Of a DNA stretch of 50,335 bases, positions 17,339 to 26,042 are shown piece after piece. The position numbers and the translations under genes are program-made. The first letter of the stretch is position 1, and every line of letters begins with the position of its first letter. Source of the DNA: Oscillospiraceae bacterium (GTDB taxonomy: Bacteria; Bacillota_A; Clostridia; Oscillospirales; Oscillospiraceae). The stretch spans positions 1 through 50,335 of the forward strand of contig SVLP01000017.1 of NCBI GenBank assembly GCA_015067895.1, in the 5' to 3' direction. Under the pieces are notes generated by a model that was not told the origin of the DNA, did not search any database, and worked only from the letters and a program-made list of their open reading frames with translations.

Positions 17339-19258
17339 ATGCGCAAGAGCCTCATCATCAACGAGGGCTGGATCTTCCGGTACCACGACGGCACCGAGAC
17401 GGCCCTGAACCTCCCCCACACCTGGAACGCCCTGGACGGCCAGGACGGCGGCGGTGACTACTGGCGGGGAACCTGCACCTACAAAAAGAGCTTCTCCGCA
17501 CCGGAATTTGGTGCGGACGAATGTGTTTATCTGGACTTTGCGGGCGTGAACGCCTCTGCCAAGGTCATTTTGAACGGCCAGACCGTCATGACCCACGACG
17601 GCGGCTATTCCACCTTCCGCTGTGACATCACCGACCACCTGAAGGGCGAAAACGAGCTGGTGGTGGAGGTGGACAACTCCAAAAACGACCGGGTGTACCC
17701 GCAGAAGGCGGACTTCACCTTCTACGGCGGCATCTACCGGGATGTGAAGCTGCTGATCGTCAACAAGAACCACTTCGACCTGGACTACTTCGGCGGCCCG
17801 GGCATCGCCGTCAGCCCCGAGGTCAAGGGCAAGGATGCCAACGTCTGGGTTCGCACCTGGCACAACACCCAGGGAACCGTGGAGATCCTGCTCCGGGACG
17901 CGGAAGGACAGACCGTTGCCCGGGGCGAGGGCACCGACATCGGGCTGCCCATCGCCAATGTCCACCTGTGGGACGGTCTGAATGATCCCTACCTCTACAC
18001 CTGCGAGGCCACCCTCTTCGTCAGCGGCAAGGCCGTGGATCGGATCAGCACCCGCTTCGGCTGCCGGTACTACCATGTTGACCCCCAGAAGGGCTTCTTC
18101 CTCAACGGCCGCAGCTATCCCCTGCGGGGCGTGTGCCGTCACCAGGACTGGAAGGGCATCGGCAACGCTTTGACCCGCGCCCACCACGACGCGGACATGG
18201 CCATCATCAAGGAGATCGGCGCCACCACCCTGCGCTGCCCCCACTATCAGCATGACCAGTATTGGTACGACCTCTGCGACGAGGCGGGCCTGATCGTCTG
18301 GGCGGAGATCCCCTATATCTCCGAGCATATGCCGAACGGTCGGGCCAATACCATCTCCCAGATGACCGAGCTGGTGACCCAGAACTACAACCACCCCTCC
18401 ATCTGTGTCTGGGGTCTGTCCAATGAGATCACCATCTCCACCAAGGACAAGGCCGACATGATGGACAATCACCGGGTGCTCAACGACCTGGTGCACCGGC
18501 TGGATCCCTCCCGTCCCACCACCCTGGCCTGCTACTCCGTCTGCGGCCCCTTCAACCCCGTGGCCCACAAGGTGTCCGACCTGGTCAGCTGGAATCTGTA
18601 CCTGGGCTGGTATGTGCCCGGTATGTTCCTCAATGAGCTGTGGGTGGATTTCTTCCACAAGATCTATCCTGACCGGTGTCTTGGCTACTCCGAGTACGGC
18701 TGTGAGTGTATGCCCCAGCTCCACACGGATCATCCCCGCCGCCTGGATCAAAGTGAGGAGTACCAGTGCAAGTACCACGAGCACATGCTCCGCTTCTTCG
18801 ACAAGCGCCCCTTCATGTGGGCCACCCACCTGTGGAATACCTTCGACTTCGCCGCCGATGCCAGAAATCAGGGCGGCGAGCCGGGCATGAACCACAAGGG
18901 TCTGGTCACCTTCGACCGGAAGATCAAGAAGGATGCCTTCTATCTGTACAAGGCATGGTGGAGCACGGAGCCCTTCGTCTACATCGCCGGACGGCGTTTT
19001 GTGGATCGGCCCAACGCAAAATCCACCGTCACCGTCTACTCCAACCAGCCGGAAGTTACGCTCTACATCAACGGCAAGAAGCACCAGACCCTGACCGGCG
19101 AGAAGGTCTTCCGCTTCCCCATCACCGTCAGCGGTCAGATGAAGATCGAGGCCAGGGCAGGCGCGCTCCGCGACGAGATCTCCATCCGCAAGGTGGACAA
19201 GCCCAACCCCGATTACCGTCTGGGCAAGGACGCCGGCAACGCCGGTGACTGGGTGTAA
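17339..19258 (+). CDS. GH2-family beta-glycosidase (beta-galactosidase/glucuronidase type)
   Basis: The protein has 639 residues and no signal peptide, so it is cytoplasmic. It has an N-terminal jelly-roll (1-150, LPHTWN and GGIYRDV), an immunoglobulin-like domain (~155-250) and a TIM barrel. The acid/base is in WGLSNEI (E363) and the nucleophile in GYSEYGCE (E452). A C-terminal beta domain (560-639) follows. The family hydrolyses beta-galactosides, beta-glucuronides or beta-mannosides; the exact one is open. AGGAGG lies 6 nt before the ATG. It is followed after 13 bp by a GPH symporter, so it likely splits the disaccharide or oligosaccharide that the symporter imports. Confidence 0.92.
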   Translation: MRKSLIINEGWIFRYHDGTETALNLPHTWNALDGQDGGGDYWRGTCTYKKSFSAPEFGADECVYLDFAGVNASAKVILNGQTVMTHDGGYSTFRCDITDHLKGENELVVEVDNSKNDRVYPQKADFTFYGGIYRDVKLLIVNKNHFDLDYFGGPGIAVSPEVKGKDANVWVRTWHNTQGTVEILLRDAEGQTVARGEGTDIGLPIANVHLWDGLNDPYLYTCEATLFVSGKAVDRISTRFGCRYYHVDPQKGFFLNGRSYPLRGVCRHQDWKGIGNALTRAHHDADMAIIKEIGATTLRCPHYQHDQYWYDLCDEAGLIVWAEIPYISEHMPNGRANTISQMTELVTQNYNHPSICVWGLSNEITISTKDKADMMDNHRVLNDLVHRLDPSRPTTLACYSVCGPFNPVAHKVSDLVSWNLYLGWYVPGMFLNELWVDFFHKIYPDRCLGYSEYGCECMPQLHTDHPRRLDQSEEYQCKYHEHMLRFFDKRPFMWATHLWNTFDFAADARNQGGEPGMNHKGLVTFDRKIKKDAFYLYKAWWSTEPFVYIAGRRFVDRPNAKSTVTVYSNQPEVTLYINGKKHQTLTGEKVFRFPITVSGQMKIEARAGALRDEISIRKVDKPNPDYRLGKDAGNAGDWV

Positions 19259-19271
19259 TGGAGGTACTGCT

Positions 19272-20804
19272 ATGAATGAAACTACCATGAACCGCGCCAA
19301 GCCCTATCAGCTGGCGCTGTTCCCCATGAACAACGGCGCGACCAACGTCTACTATGTTCTGATCCTGAGCTACATCGCCACCTTCGGCAATGCGGTGCTG
19401 GGCATCGCCATGGTCTTCGCCTCCATGATGGTCACGGGTATGCGTGTCTTCGACGCCATCACCGACCCCATCATCGGTGCCCTGATGGACAAGACCGACG
19501 GCAAATTCGGCAAGTTCCGTCCCTTCATGGTCATCGGCAACGCCATCATGGCGGTGTCCGTGGTGCTGCTGTACATCGTGACCCCCATGATCCCCAATAC
19601 CATGATGTGGGCGAGATACGCCTGCTTCGTGGGACTGTATGCGGTGTGGGTCATCGGCTACACCTTCCAGACCTCCGTCACCCGCTCCGCCCAGTCGGTG
19701 CTGACCAACGATCCCAACCAGCGGCCGTTGTTTACCATCTTCAACACCATCGGCTCCCTGGTGGGCATGGGCGTGATGCAGGCTCTGGGCCCCATCATCG
19801 CCGGCGACGGCTTCGCCGGTGACTTCAACGCCACCTGGTTCGCCATCATGACCCCCATCGGCATCGTCATCTCCGTGGCGCTGACGATCCTGGCCATCAT
19901 CGGCATCTGGGAGAAGGACAATTCCAAGTATTTCGGCATCGGCGGCAAGCAGGAGCAGGTGAAGGTGTCCGAGTACATCTCCATCATCAAGGCCAACAAG
20001 CCCCTGCAGCGGCTGATGGTGGCCGGCGGCGGCTGCAAGCTGGCTCTGTCCATCGCCACCAATCTGACCGTCCTCATCATGCTCTACTCCTGCATGATGG
20101 GCAACTACGACGGGCTATACCTGCCCATGATGGTGCTGGGCTATGTGTTCTCCGCGCCCTTCTTCCTGCTGACCGTCCGCACCTCCCAGAAGCACGGCCA
20201 AAAGAAGTCCCTGATGACCTATGTCACCGTGGCGCTGCTGAGCTATGTGGGCGTACTGGCCCTGCTGCTGCTGTGGAAGCAGGGCGATCCGGCCTGGAAC
20301 CTGTCGATCATGGGCGAAGGCGGCCTGGAGCTGAATCTGTACACCATCCTGTTTGTGCTGTTCTTCGGCATCGGCTACGGTGCCTACTATTCCACCGCTG
20401 ATATGCCCATCCCCATGGTTGCCGACTGCGCCGACTATGAGACGTACCGCTCCGGCAAGTTCATCCCTGGTATCATGGGCACATTGTTCTCTCTGGTGGA
20501 TAAGCTGGTGTCCTCTCTGGCCGCCACCGTGGTTTCCATCGCCCTGATGTTCATTGGCGTCAGCGACCTGCCCACCAAGACCACCGCTTATGTGGACGGC
20601 ATGAACTGGGTGGTCATCGCCCTGTTCTGCCTGGTGCCCATGGCGGCCTGGCTGCTGACGCTCTGGTCGATGAAGGGCTACGAGCTGGACGGCAAGCGGG
20701 TCAAGACCATCCAGGCGGTCAACGCCGCCCGGAAGCAGGCCGTGGCAAACGGTATGTCCATGGAGGAAGCCATGCGCACCATCACCGACGAGACTGTGAA
20801 ATAA
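19272..20804 (+). CDS. GPH-family glycoside:cation symporter
   Basis: The 510-residue protein has about 12 membrane segments and the MelB/GPH features: RVFDAITDPIIGALMDKTDGKFGKFRPFM in the loop between helices 2 and 3, and ADCADYETYRSGK in the second half. It imports a glycoside with Na+ or H+. The frame is open 27 bp further upstream, overlapping the GH2 gene, but GGAGG at 19260-19264 fits the ATG at 19272. It is the last gene of the GH3 operon, followed by a terminator at 20836. Confidence 0.93.
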   Translation: MNETTMNRAKPYQLALFPMNNGATNVYYVLILSYIATFGNAVLGIAMVFASMMVTGMRVFDAITDPIIGALMDKTDGKFGKFRPFMVIGNAIMAVSVVLLYIVTPMIPNTMMWARYACFVGLYAVWVIGYTFQTSVTRSAQSVLTNDPNQRPLFTIFNTIGSLVGMGVMQALGPIIAGDGFAGDFNATWFAIMTPIGIVISVALTILAIIGIWEKDNSKYFGIGGKQEQVKVSEYISIIKANKPLQRLMVAGGGCKLALSIATNLTVLIMLYSCMMGNYDGLYLPMMVLGYVFSAPFFLLTVRTSQKHGQKKSLMTYVTVALLSYVGVLALLLLWKQGDPAWNLSIMGEGGLELNLYTILFVLFFGIGYGAYYSTADMPIPMVADCADYETYRSGKFIPGIMGTLFSLVDKLVSSLAATVVSIALMFIGVSDLPTKTTAYVDGMNWVVIALFCLVPMAAWLLTLWSMKGYELDGKRVKTIQAVNAARKQAVANGMSMEEAMRTITDETVK

Positions 20805-20835
20805 TACAACCGCACCGGCAGGTGCATCTCCTTAC

Positions 20836-20875
20836 GCTCCCCGCCCGCTGTCCATCGGGCGGGGAGCATTTGTTT
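20836..20875 (+). terminator. Terminator of the GH3-GH2-GPH operon
   Basis: A 12-bp stem (GCTCCCCGCCCG/CGGGCGGGGAGC) is followed by ATTTGTTT. Confidence 0.85.
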
Positions 20876-20894
20876 AGAACCGGCAATAAAGACA

Positions 20895-20927
20895 AAAAGC
20901 TGACAGGTTTTGGGCCTGTCAGCTTTT
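20895..20927. terminator. Bidirectional terminator at the left edge of the CRISPR cassette
   Basis: A 13-bp perfect stem (AAAAGCTGACAGG/CCTGTCAGCTTTT) has T-tracts on both strands. The same stem, differing only in two loop bases, recurs at 29271-29304 just past the CRISPR array. Confidence 0.85.
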
Positions 20928-20938
20928 GCTGTTTAGAC

Positions 20939-21502
20939 TTAATTCCACTCCGGCTTCAGCAGGAACTCCCGGATGTTCAAATGCTTGATGCCGTCCCGGC
21001 TCATGTCGAACTCGTCCAGGGAGACCACATACTTGGGGAAATTATCCCGGATGGTGTCGTAGACCCGGAATTCCCGGTCGATGGTCTCCGGGGAGGCCAG
21101 CAGGTAGGTGACCTGGACATAGAGCTTCTGGCCCCGCTTTTCGCAGACGAAGTCGATCTCCCTGTCCCCAGCCTTGCCGACGGTGACGGTGTAGCCCCGG
21201 CGCAGCAGCTCCAGATAGACGATGTTCTCCAGGATCAGGTTGATATCCCGCATATTGCCGCCGTAGACGGCCTCCCGGATGCCGTGGTCGGCGATGTAGT
21301 ATTTCTCGTTGGTGGCGAGGATCTGCTTGCCCTGGAGATCCTGACGCTTGACCTGGAACAGCAGGTACGCGTCGGAGCAGAACCGCAGATAGTTCAGAAT
21401 GGTTTCCGTGGCCACGGTGCGCTTTTCGCTGCGGAAGAACTTGACCAGCTCGCTGCAGATGAAGGGCCGAATTCTGCGCATATACTGTTCCCGTTTGATC
21501 AT
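20939..21502 (-). pseudogene. AAA ATPase of the DUF4143 family with its ATPase domain deleted
   Basis: The 187 residues begin with MIKREQYMRRIRPFI, the usual extreme N-terminus of the AAA_14/DUF4143 ATPases. They pass directly into the C-terminal DUF4143 half: SEKRTVATETILNYL, ATNEKYYIADHGIREAVYGG, ENIVYLELLRRGY and EIDFVCEKRGQKLYVQV. The region expected in between, with Walker A and B motifs (about 200 residues), is absent, as after an in-frame deletion near residues 17-24. The start at 21502 follows GGGAG. The remaining domain resembles a PD-(D/E)XK-like fold, so a residual function cannot be excluded. It sits between the left terminator and the tracrRNA. Confidence 0.75.
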
Positions 21503-21761
21503 GGTAATCACTCCCTTTGGCTGAGTGATTTCTGTACATCACAGTTGAAACTGAAATTCAATGCGAAATATGTAGAGTTGTAGAGTATAACTGATAAAAT
21601 TCTGAAATATGTGGTGTTTGATAAGTATGTCGAAAAATGATGGGCCGATTTGGTCGATTTCGGATCTCTCATCTGACGCTGTTTTGCGGAAATATATAAA
21701 TATATCACATGATATGTACGAGTTATTGGACTTTATCGGGAGGAATCTTGCATTGGGATGG

Positions 21762-21790
21762 TTGCATTTTTCGTGGTTCATTCCTATAAT
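21762..21790 (+). promoter_or_regulatory. cas9: Candidate cas operon promoter
   Basis: TTGCAT (21762-21767), 17 bp, then a perfect TATAAT (21785-21790). Transcripts would run through the complement of the whole tracrRNA gene before reaching cas9. The -35 match is weak (3 of 6). Confidence 0.4.
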
Positions 21791-21807
21791 AATTGTAAAA
21801 AAACGAA

Positions 21808-21923
21808 AGAAAAAAGACCTCCGAAGAGGTCTTTTGGAAGCACACCTGTGCTGACGGACAAGCCGCGATTTCGAAGAATCTTTATTTGAACTCGTAGTGT
21901 AATTTCAGAGGGATCCCCCTCTG
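21808..21923 (-). ncRNA. tracrRNA
   Basis: The minus strand from about 21923 to 21808 holds an anti-repeat. CTCTGAAATTACACTAC (21910-21894) is perfectly complementary to bases 9-25 of the CRISPR repeat. A GAG bulge and TTCAAA follow, pairing with the repeat's TTTGA. Downstream come a small GATT...AATC nexus-like hairpin, AGCACAGGTGTGCT (21852-21839) and a terminator hairpin with a TTCG loop ending in TTTTTTCTTT (21835-21808). This is the standard type II-A tracrRNA layout. The 5' end, predicted from the promoter at 21930-21958, could fold CAGAGGG with CCCTCTG and cover part of the anti-repeat. Ends are inferred. Confidence 0.88.
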
Positions 21924-21929
21924 ATGACA

Positions 21930-21958
21930 AGTATAGAGCAAAAACGGGAGGTTGTCAA
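21930..21958 (-). promoter_or_regulatory. tracrRNA promoter overlapping the cas9 ribosome binding site
   Basis: On the minus strand TTGACA (21958-21953), 17 bp, then TATACT (21935-21930). The spacer covers the cas9 Shine-Dalgarno GGGAGG (21946-21951), and the -35 ends 2 bp before the cas9 ATG. Confidence 0.8.
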
Positions 21959-21959
21959 G

Positions 21960-24900
21960 ATGGGAGCATACTATCTCGGGCTGGATATTGGTACGGATTC
22001 CGTGGGCTATGCGGTGACGGATCCGGCGTATTCCCTGCGCAAATTCAAGGGAGAGCCCATGTGGGGAACCCATCTGTTTGAAGGCGGGCAGGAATCTGCT
22101 GACCGGCGGCTCCACCGGACCAACCGCCGCCGGATCGACCGGAGACAGCAGCGTGTCGCCCTGGTCAATGAGCTGTTTGCGGAGGAGATCCGGAGGATCG
22201 ACCCCAATTTCTTTGTCCGCAGAAAGGAAAGCGCCCTGTTCCCGGAGGATACGGCCCACGGGGTGAGGCTGTTTGACGGCGGCGGGATCACTGACCGGGA
22301 GTATCACCGGAGATATCCCACCATTCACCATCTTATTCTGGAGCTGATGACCAGTAATGAACCCCATGATGTGCGGCTGGTGTATCTGGCCTGTGCCTGG
22401 CTGGTGGCCCACAGGGGACATTTCCTCTTTGATTTCGGCGCAGATCAGACGGATCGACTGCTGAATTTCGGGGAGGTCTATGGGTCGTTCCGAGACTATT
22501 TGCAGGAGCAGGGCTATTCGATGCCCTGGCCGGATGCTGTCTCCGCGGATACGGTGCTGGAGATCCTGCAAATGGATGCGGGTGTCGGAAAAAAGAAGGA
22601 AGCCTTCAAGATCCGGGTATTCGGGGGGAAGAAGCCTGCAAAGGAAGGTACGGAGGACTTCCCCTACAGCCCGGAGGGGATCGTAGGCCTGCTGTCCGGC
22701 GGAAAGGTAAAGCCGAGGGATCTTTTTGACAAGGAAGCCTATGAGCAGATGGAATCGGTGTCTCTGGACATGGGTGATGAGGAGTTTGATCGGATCGTGT
22801 CCGAGCTGGGCGATGACGGGGAGCTGCTCCGGCAGCTGCGCAGCCTGCACAGCTGTGCCAAGCTGATCGCCACCATGTCCAATTGCCGGGAGGGGGATCC
22901 TGTTTGTATCTCCTCCTCGAAGGTCGCCATCTATGAGCGGCACCAGAAGGATCTGGAGCTGCTGAAACGGCTGGTGCGGAATTACTGCCCGAAGCAGTAC
23001 AATGAGATCTTCCGCAGAGCGGTGGCGGACAACTATGTGGCCTATTCCGGGAATGTCCAATCCTGTTCGGAGAATGATAAGAAAAAGGTCAAGCGGATCA
23101 ATAAGGTGGGATTCAGTGAGTATCTGAAAAAGAAGCTCAAGGGCTTGAAGGTGGAACCGGCGGACAAGGCGGAATATGACAGCATGATGAATCGGCTGGA
23201 GCATTACAGCTTCCTGCCCAGGCAGCGGGATACCGATAACCGGGTGATCCCCCAGCAGCTGTACCGGCAGGAGCTGGCGGCAATTCTGGAGCGGGCAGAG
23301 GGGTATCTGCCCATGCTTCGGGAGAAGAATGCCGACGGATTGTCGGTATCGGAAAAGCTGCTGTCCATCTTTGATTTTCGTATCCCCTATTATGTTGGGC
23401 CGCTGGTACGGCACCCCAACAGCACGGCCTGGATCGAGCGGAAGCAGGGAAAAATTCTGCCCTGGAACTTTGAGCAGATGGTGGATCTGGATGCCAGTGA
23501 GCAAAAATTCATCGATAAAATGCTGAATAAGTGTACATACCTGCCCGGAGAGGATGTGATGCCCGTCAATTCTCTGCTGTACGAACGGTTTACGGTGCTG
23601 AATGCGCTGAACAATCTGAAGGTCAACGGCAGGGAGATCCCCGTGGCGGTGAAGCAGGAGCTGTATACCCAGCTGTTCCAGGAGCTGCCCAGGGTTCCGG
23701 TGAAACGGATCCGGGAATACTTGCTTCAGCATGGGTATATGGCAAAGGACGAAGAACTGACGGGCCTGGACAGCACCTTCAAATCCGGCCTGCGTTCCCA
23801 TCACATCTTCAAGCGGCTGCTGGGCAGCGGGGCTTTGACGGAAGCGCAGGTGGAGGAGATCATCCTCCATAGAGCCTATACCGAGGACAAGTCCCGAATG
23901 GGCCGATGGCTGCGAAGCACCTACCCCCAGCTGACCGACGGGGATGTACAGTACATCCTGAAGCAGAAGCTGAAGGAATTCGGAAGACTCTCCCGAAAGC
24001 TGCTGACGGGGCTTTACGGCACGGAACGGGACTCCTATGGCGATGCGTATTCCATCATGGAAATGCTGTGGAATAGCAACTGCAATCTGATGCAGCTGCT
24101 GTCGGAGAAATATACCTATGCCGAGCAGATCAGCGAGTATTGTAAGGAATACTATTCCGAGCATCCCCGAAGGCTGACGGATCGGCTTTCCGAGATGTAT
24201 GTGTCCAACGCCGCCAAGCGGCCCATTTTCCGGGCCCTGGACATTGTCTCCGATGTGGTCAAGGCCACCGGCGAAGCGCCCGCAAAGATTTTCGTGGAGA
24301 TGGCAAGGGGCGGCACCCCGGATCAGAAGGGGAAGCGTACGGATTCCAGAAAGAAACAGCTTCTGGATTGCTACAAAAAAGTCAAGGATGAAGATGTATC
24401 ACAGTTCGTAAAAGCCTTGGAGAACATGGGAGCAGAGGTGGACGACCGGCTCCAGGATCGGAAGCTGTACCTGTACTACTTGCAGCTGGGCAGGTGCGCC
24501 TATACGGGCCGTCCCATCGAGCTGTCCCGGCTGGCAGACGGAAGCTACAATCTGGAGCATATCTATCCCCAGTCCCTGGTCAAGGATGACAGTCTGCTGA
24601 ACAATCTGGTGCTGGTGGAATCGGAGGTCAATGGTCAAAAGAGCGATGCTTACCCGGTGGATGGAGATATTCGCAAAAAGATGGGGGCTTTCTGGTCGAT
24701 GCTGAAGCAGAACGGCCTGATGACGGAGGAGAAGTACCGCCGCCTGACCCGGCCCCATCCATTTACCGCAGATGAGAAGCTGGGCTTCATCAACCGGCAG
24801 CTGGTGGAGACGAGACAGTCCACCAAGGTCATTGCGGCTTTGCTGAAGGAGCGGTTCCCGAAAACGGAAATCGTCTATGTGAAGGCGGGACTGGTGTCAG

Positions 24901-26042
24901 AATTCCGGCAGGAGTTCGGACTGCTCAAGTGCCGCTCGGTCAACGACCTGCACCACGCCAAGGATGCTTACTTAAATATCGTGGTGGGCAATGTGTACCA
25001 CGAGCGGTTCACCAGCAAATGGTTCCGTCTTGAGGAACACTACAATGTGCAGGTGAAGAAGCTCTTTGCCAAGCCCCACAGCCACGGCGGCGAGTGCTAC
25101 TGGAACGGGGAAGCGGATATCGCCCGGGTCAGGAAGAATATGGCGAAGAATGCGGTGCATTTGACCAGGTATGCGTTTATCCGCAAGGGCGGCCTGTTCG
25201 ATCAGCAGCCGGTGAAGGCGGCAGAGGGCCTGGTGGAGCTTAAGAAGGGCCTGCTTACCGAGAAATACGGCGGCTATAACAAGGCCACGGCATCGTGCTT
25301 CATGCTGGTTCGGTTTGAACTGAAGGGCAAACGGGAAGTGATGCTGGTTCCTGTGGAGCTGCTGGTAAAGGATCGGGTTTTGGATGACCGCACGTTTGCA
25401 CAGCAGTATGCTGCGCAGACCGTCGAAAAGATCATCGGCAAGAAACCGGAGAACCTGGAGCTGCTGCTGAACGGCAGACCGCTGAAAATCAATACGGTGT
25501 TCAGCTTTGACGGAACGAAGATGGTTCTGGCCAGTAAAGATAATGGCGGTAAAAATGTGATGCTATCACCTCTGGTTGCCTTGATGCTTGCGCCGGAATG
25601 GGAGCAATATGCCAAACGCTTGGAATCCTTCCAAAACAAGCAAAAAAACAACAAAAATTTACAGCCGAATGAGGTACGCGACGGAATAACCGGGGAAAAG
25701 AACGCAACCCTGTACAGAATACTGGCGAAAAAAATGGGAGAATGGCCCTTCAAGCAGTTTCCGGGAAATCAACAGGAGAATTTGGAGCGCGGTGGAGAAG
25801 TTTTCGAGTCCAAGGAAATTACCGAGCAAATCACCTGCCTGATGAACATCCTTACATTGATGGGCCCGGGTAGTGCCGGTGTCGATCTCCGAGGCTGCGG
25901 AGGAACTGGACAAGCGGGAAAAAAGTCCGCCAATGCCAAGATTTCCAATTGGAAGAGCCGCTATTCCGATGTCCGCATCATCGACGAATCCGCCTCCGGC
26001 CTGTTCAGCAAAACCAGCGGCAACCTCCTCGACCTGCTATGA
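21960..26042 (+). CDS. cas9: CRISPR-associated endonuclease Cas9 (type II-A)
   Basis: This 1360-residue RNA-guided DNA endonuclease is close to the usual II-A length. RuvC-I is YYLGLDIGTDSVG (D9). An arginine-rich bridge helix follows (RRLHRTNRRRIDRRQQR). RuvC-II is KIFVEMARG (E780). The HNH core is NLEHIYPQ (H867) with the downstream LNNLVLV asparagine. RuvC-III is HHAKDAYLN (H998, D1002). All catalytic residues are present; the residue before the HNH histidine is Glu (E866) instead of the common Asp. The ATG at 21960 follows GGGAGG; an ATG 12 codons upstream lacks a site. The stop overlaps cas1 (ATGA). Codon use is visibly less C-ending than in flanking genes, consistent with acquisition by transfer. 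Confidence 0.97.
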   Translation: MGAYYLGLDIGTDSVGYAVTDPAYSLRKFKGEPMWGTHLFEGGQESADRRLHRTNRRRIDRRQQRVALVNELFAEEIRRIDPNFFVRRKESALFPEDTAHGVRLFDGGGITDREYHRRYPTIHHLILELMTSNEPHDVRLVYLACAWLVAHRGHFLFDFGADQTDRLLNFGEVYGSFRDYLQEQGYSMPWPDAVSADTVLEILQMDAGVGKKKEAFKIRVFGGKKPAKEGTEDFPYSPEGIVGLLSGGKVKPRDLFDKEAYEQMESVSLDMGDEEFDRIVSELGDDGELLRQLRSLHSCAKLIATMSNCREGDPVCISSSKVAIYERHQKDLELLKRLVRNYCPKQYNEIFRRAVADNYVAYSGNVQSCSENDKKKVKRINKVGFSEYLKKKLKGLKVEPADKAEYDSMMNRLEHYSFLPRQRDTDNRVIPQQLYRQELAAILERAEGYLPMLREKNADGLSVSEKLLSIFDFRIPYYVGPLVRHPNSTAWIERKQGKILPWNFEQMVDLDASEQKFIDKMLNKCTYLPGEDVMPVNSLLYERFTVLNALNNLKVNGREIPVAVKQELYTQLFQELPRVPVKRIREYLLQHGYMAKDEELTGLDSTFKSGLRSHHIFKRLLGSGALTEAQVEEIILHRAYTEDKSRMGRWLRSTYPQLTDGDVQYILKQKLKEFGRLSRKLLTGLYGTERDSYGDAYSIMEMLWNSNCNLMQLLSEKYTYAEQISEYCKEYYSEHPRRLTDRLSEMYVSNAAKRPIFRALDIVSDVVKATGEAPAKIFVEMARGGTPDQKGKRTDSRKKQLLDCYKKVKDEDVSQFVKALENMGAEVDDRLQDRKLYLYYLQLGRCAYTGRPIELSRLADGSYNLEHIYPQSLVKDDSLLNNLVLVESEVNGQKSDAYPVDGDIRKKMGAFWSMLKQNGLMTEEKYRRLTRPHPFTADEKLGFINRQLVETRQSTKVIAALLKERFPKTEIVYVKAGLVSEFRQEFGLLKCRSVNDLHHAKDAYLNIVVGNVYHERFTSKWFRLEEHYNVQVKKLFAKPHSHGGECYWNGEADIARVRKNMAKNAVHLTRYAFIRKGGLFDQQPVKAAEGLVELKKGLLTEKYGGYNKATASCFMLVRFELKGKREVMLVPVELLVKDRVLDDRTFAQQYAAQTVEKIIGKKPENLELLLNGRPLKINTVFSFDGTKMVLASKDNGGKNVMLSPLVALMLAPEWEQYAKRLESFQNKQKNNKNLQPNEVRDGITGEKNATLYRILAKKMGEWPFKQFPGNQQENLERGGEVFESKEITEQITCLMNILTLMGPGSAGVDLRGCGGTGQAGKKSANAKISNWKSRYSDVRIIDESASGLFSKTSGNLLDLL

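Noticed and set aside
21924..21959. ATG at 21924 as the cas9 start
   Set aside because: There is no Shine-Dalgarno, it would extend Cas9 beyond the usual MxxxYxxGLDIGT start, and it lies within the predicted tracrRNA promoter region.
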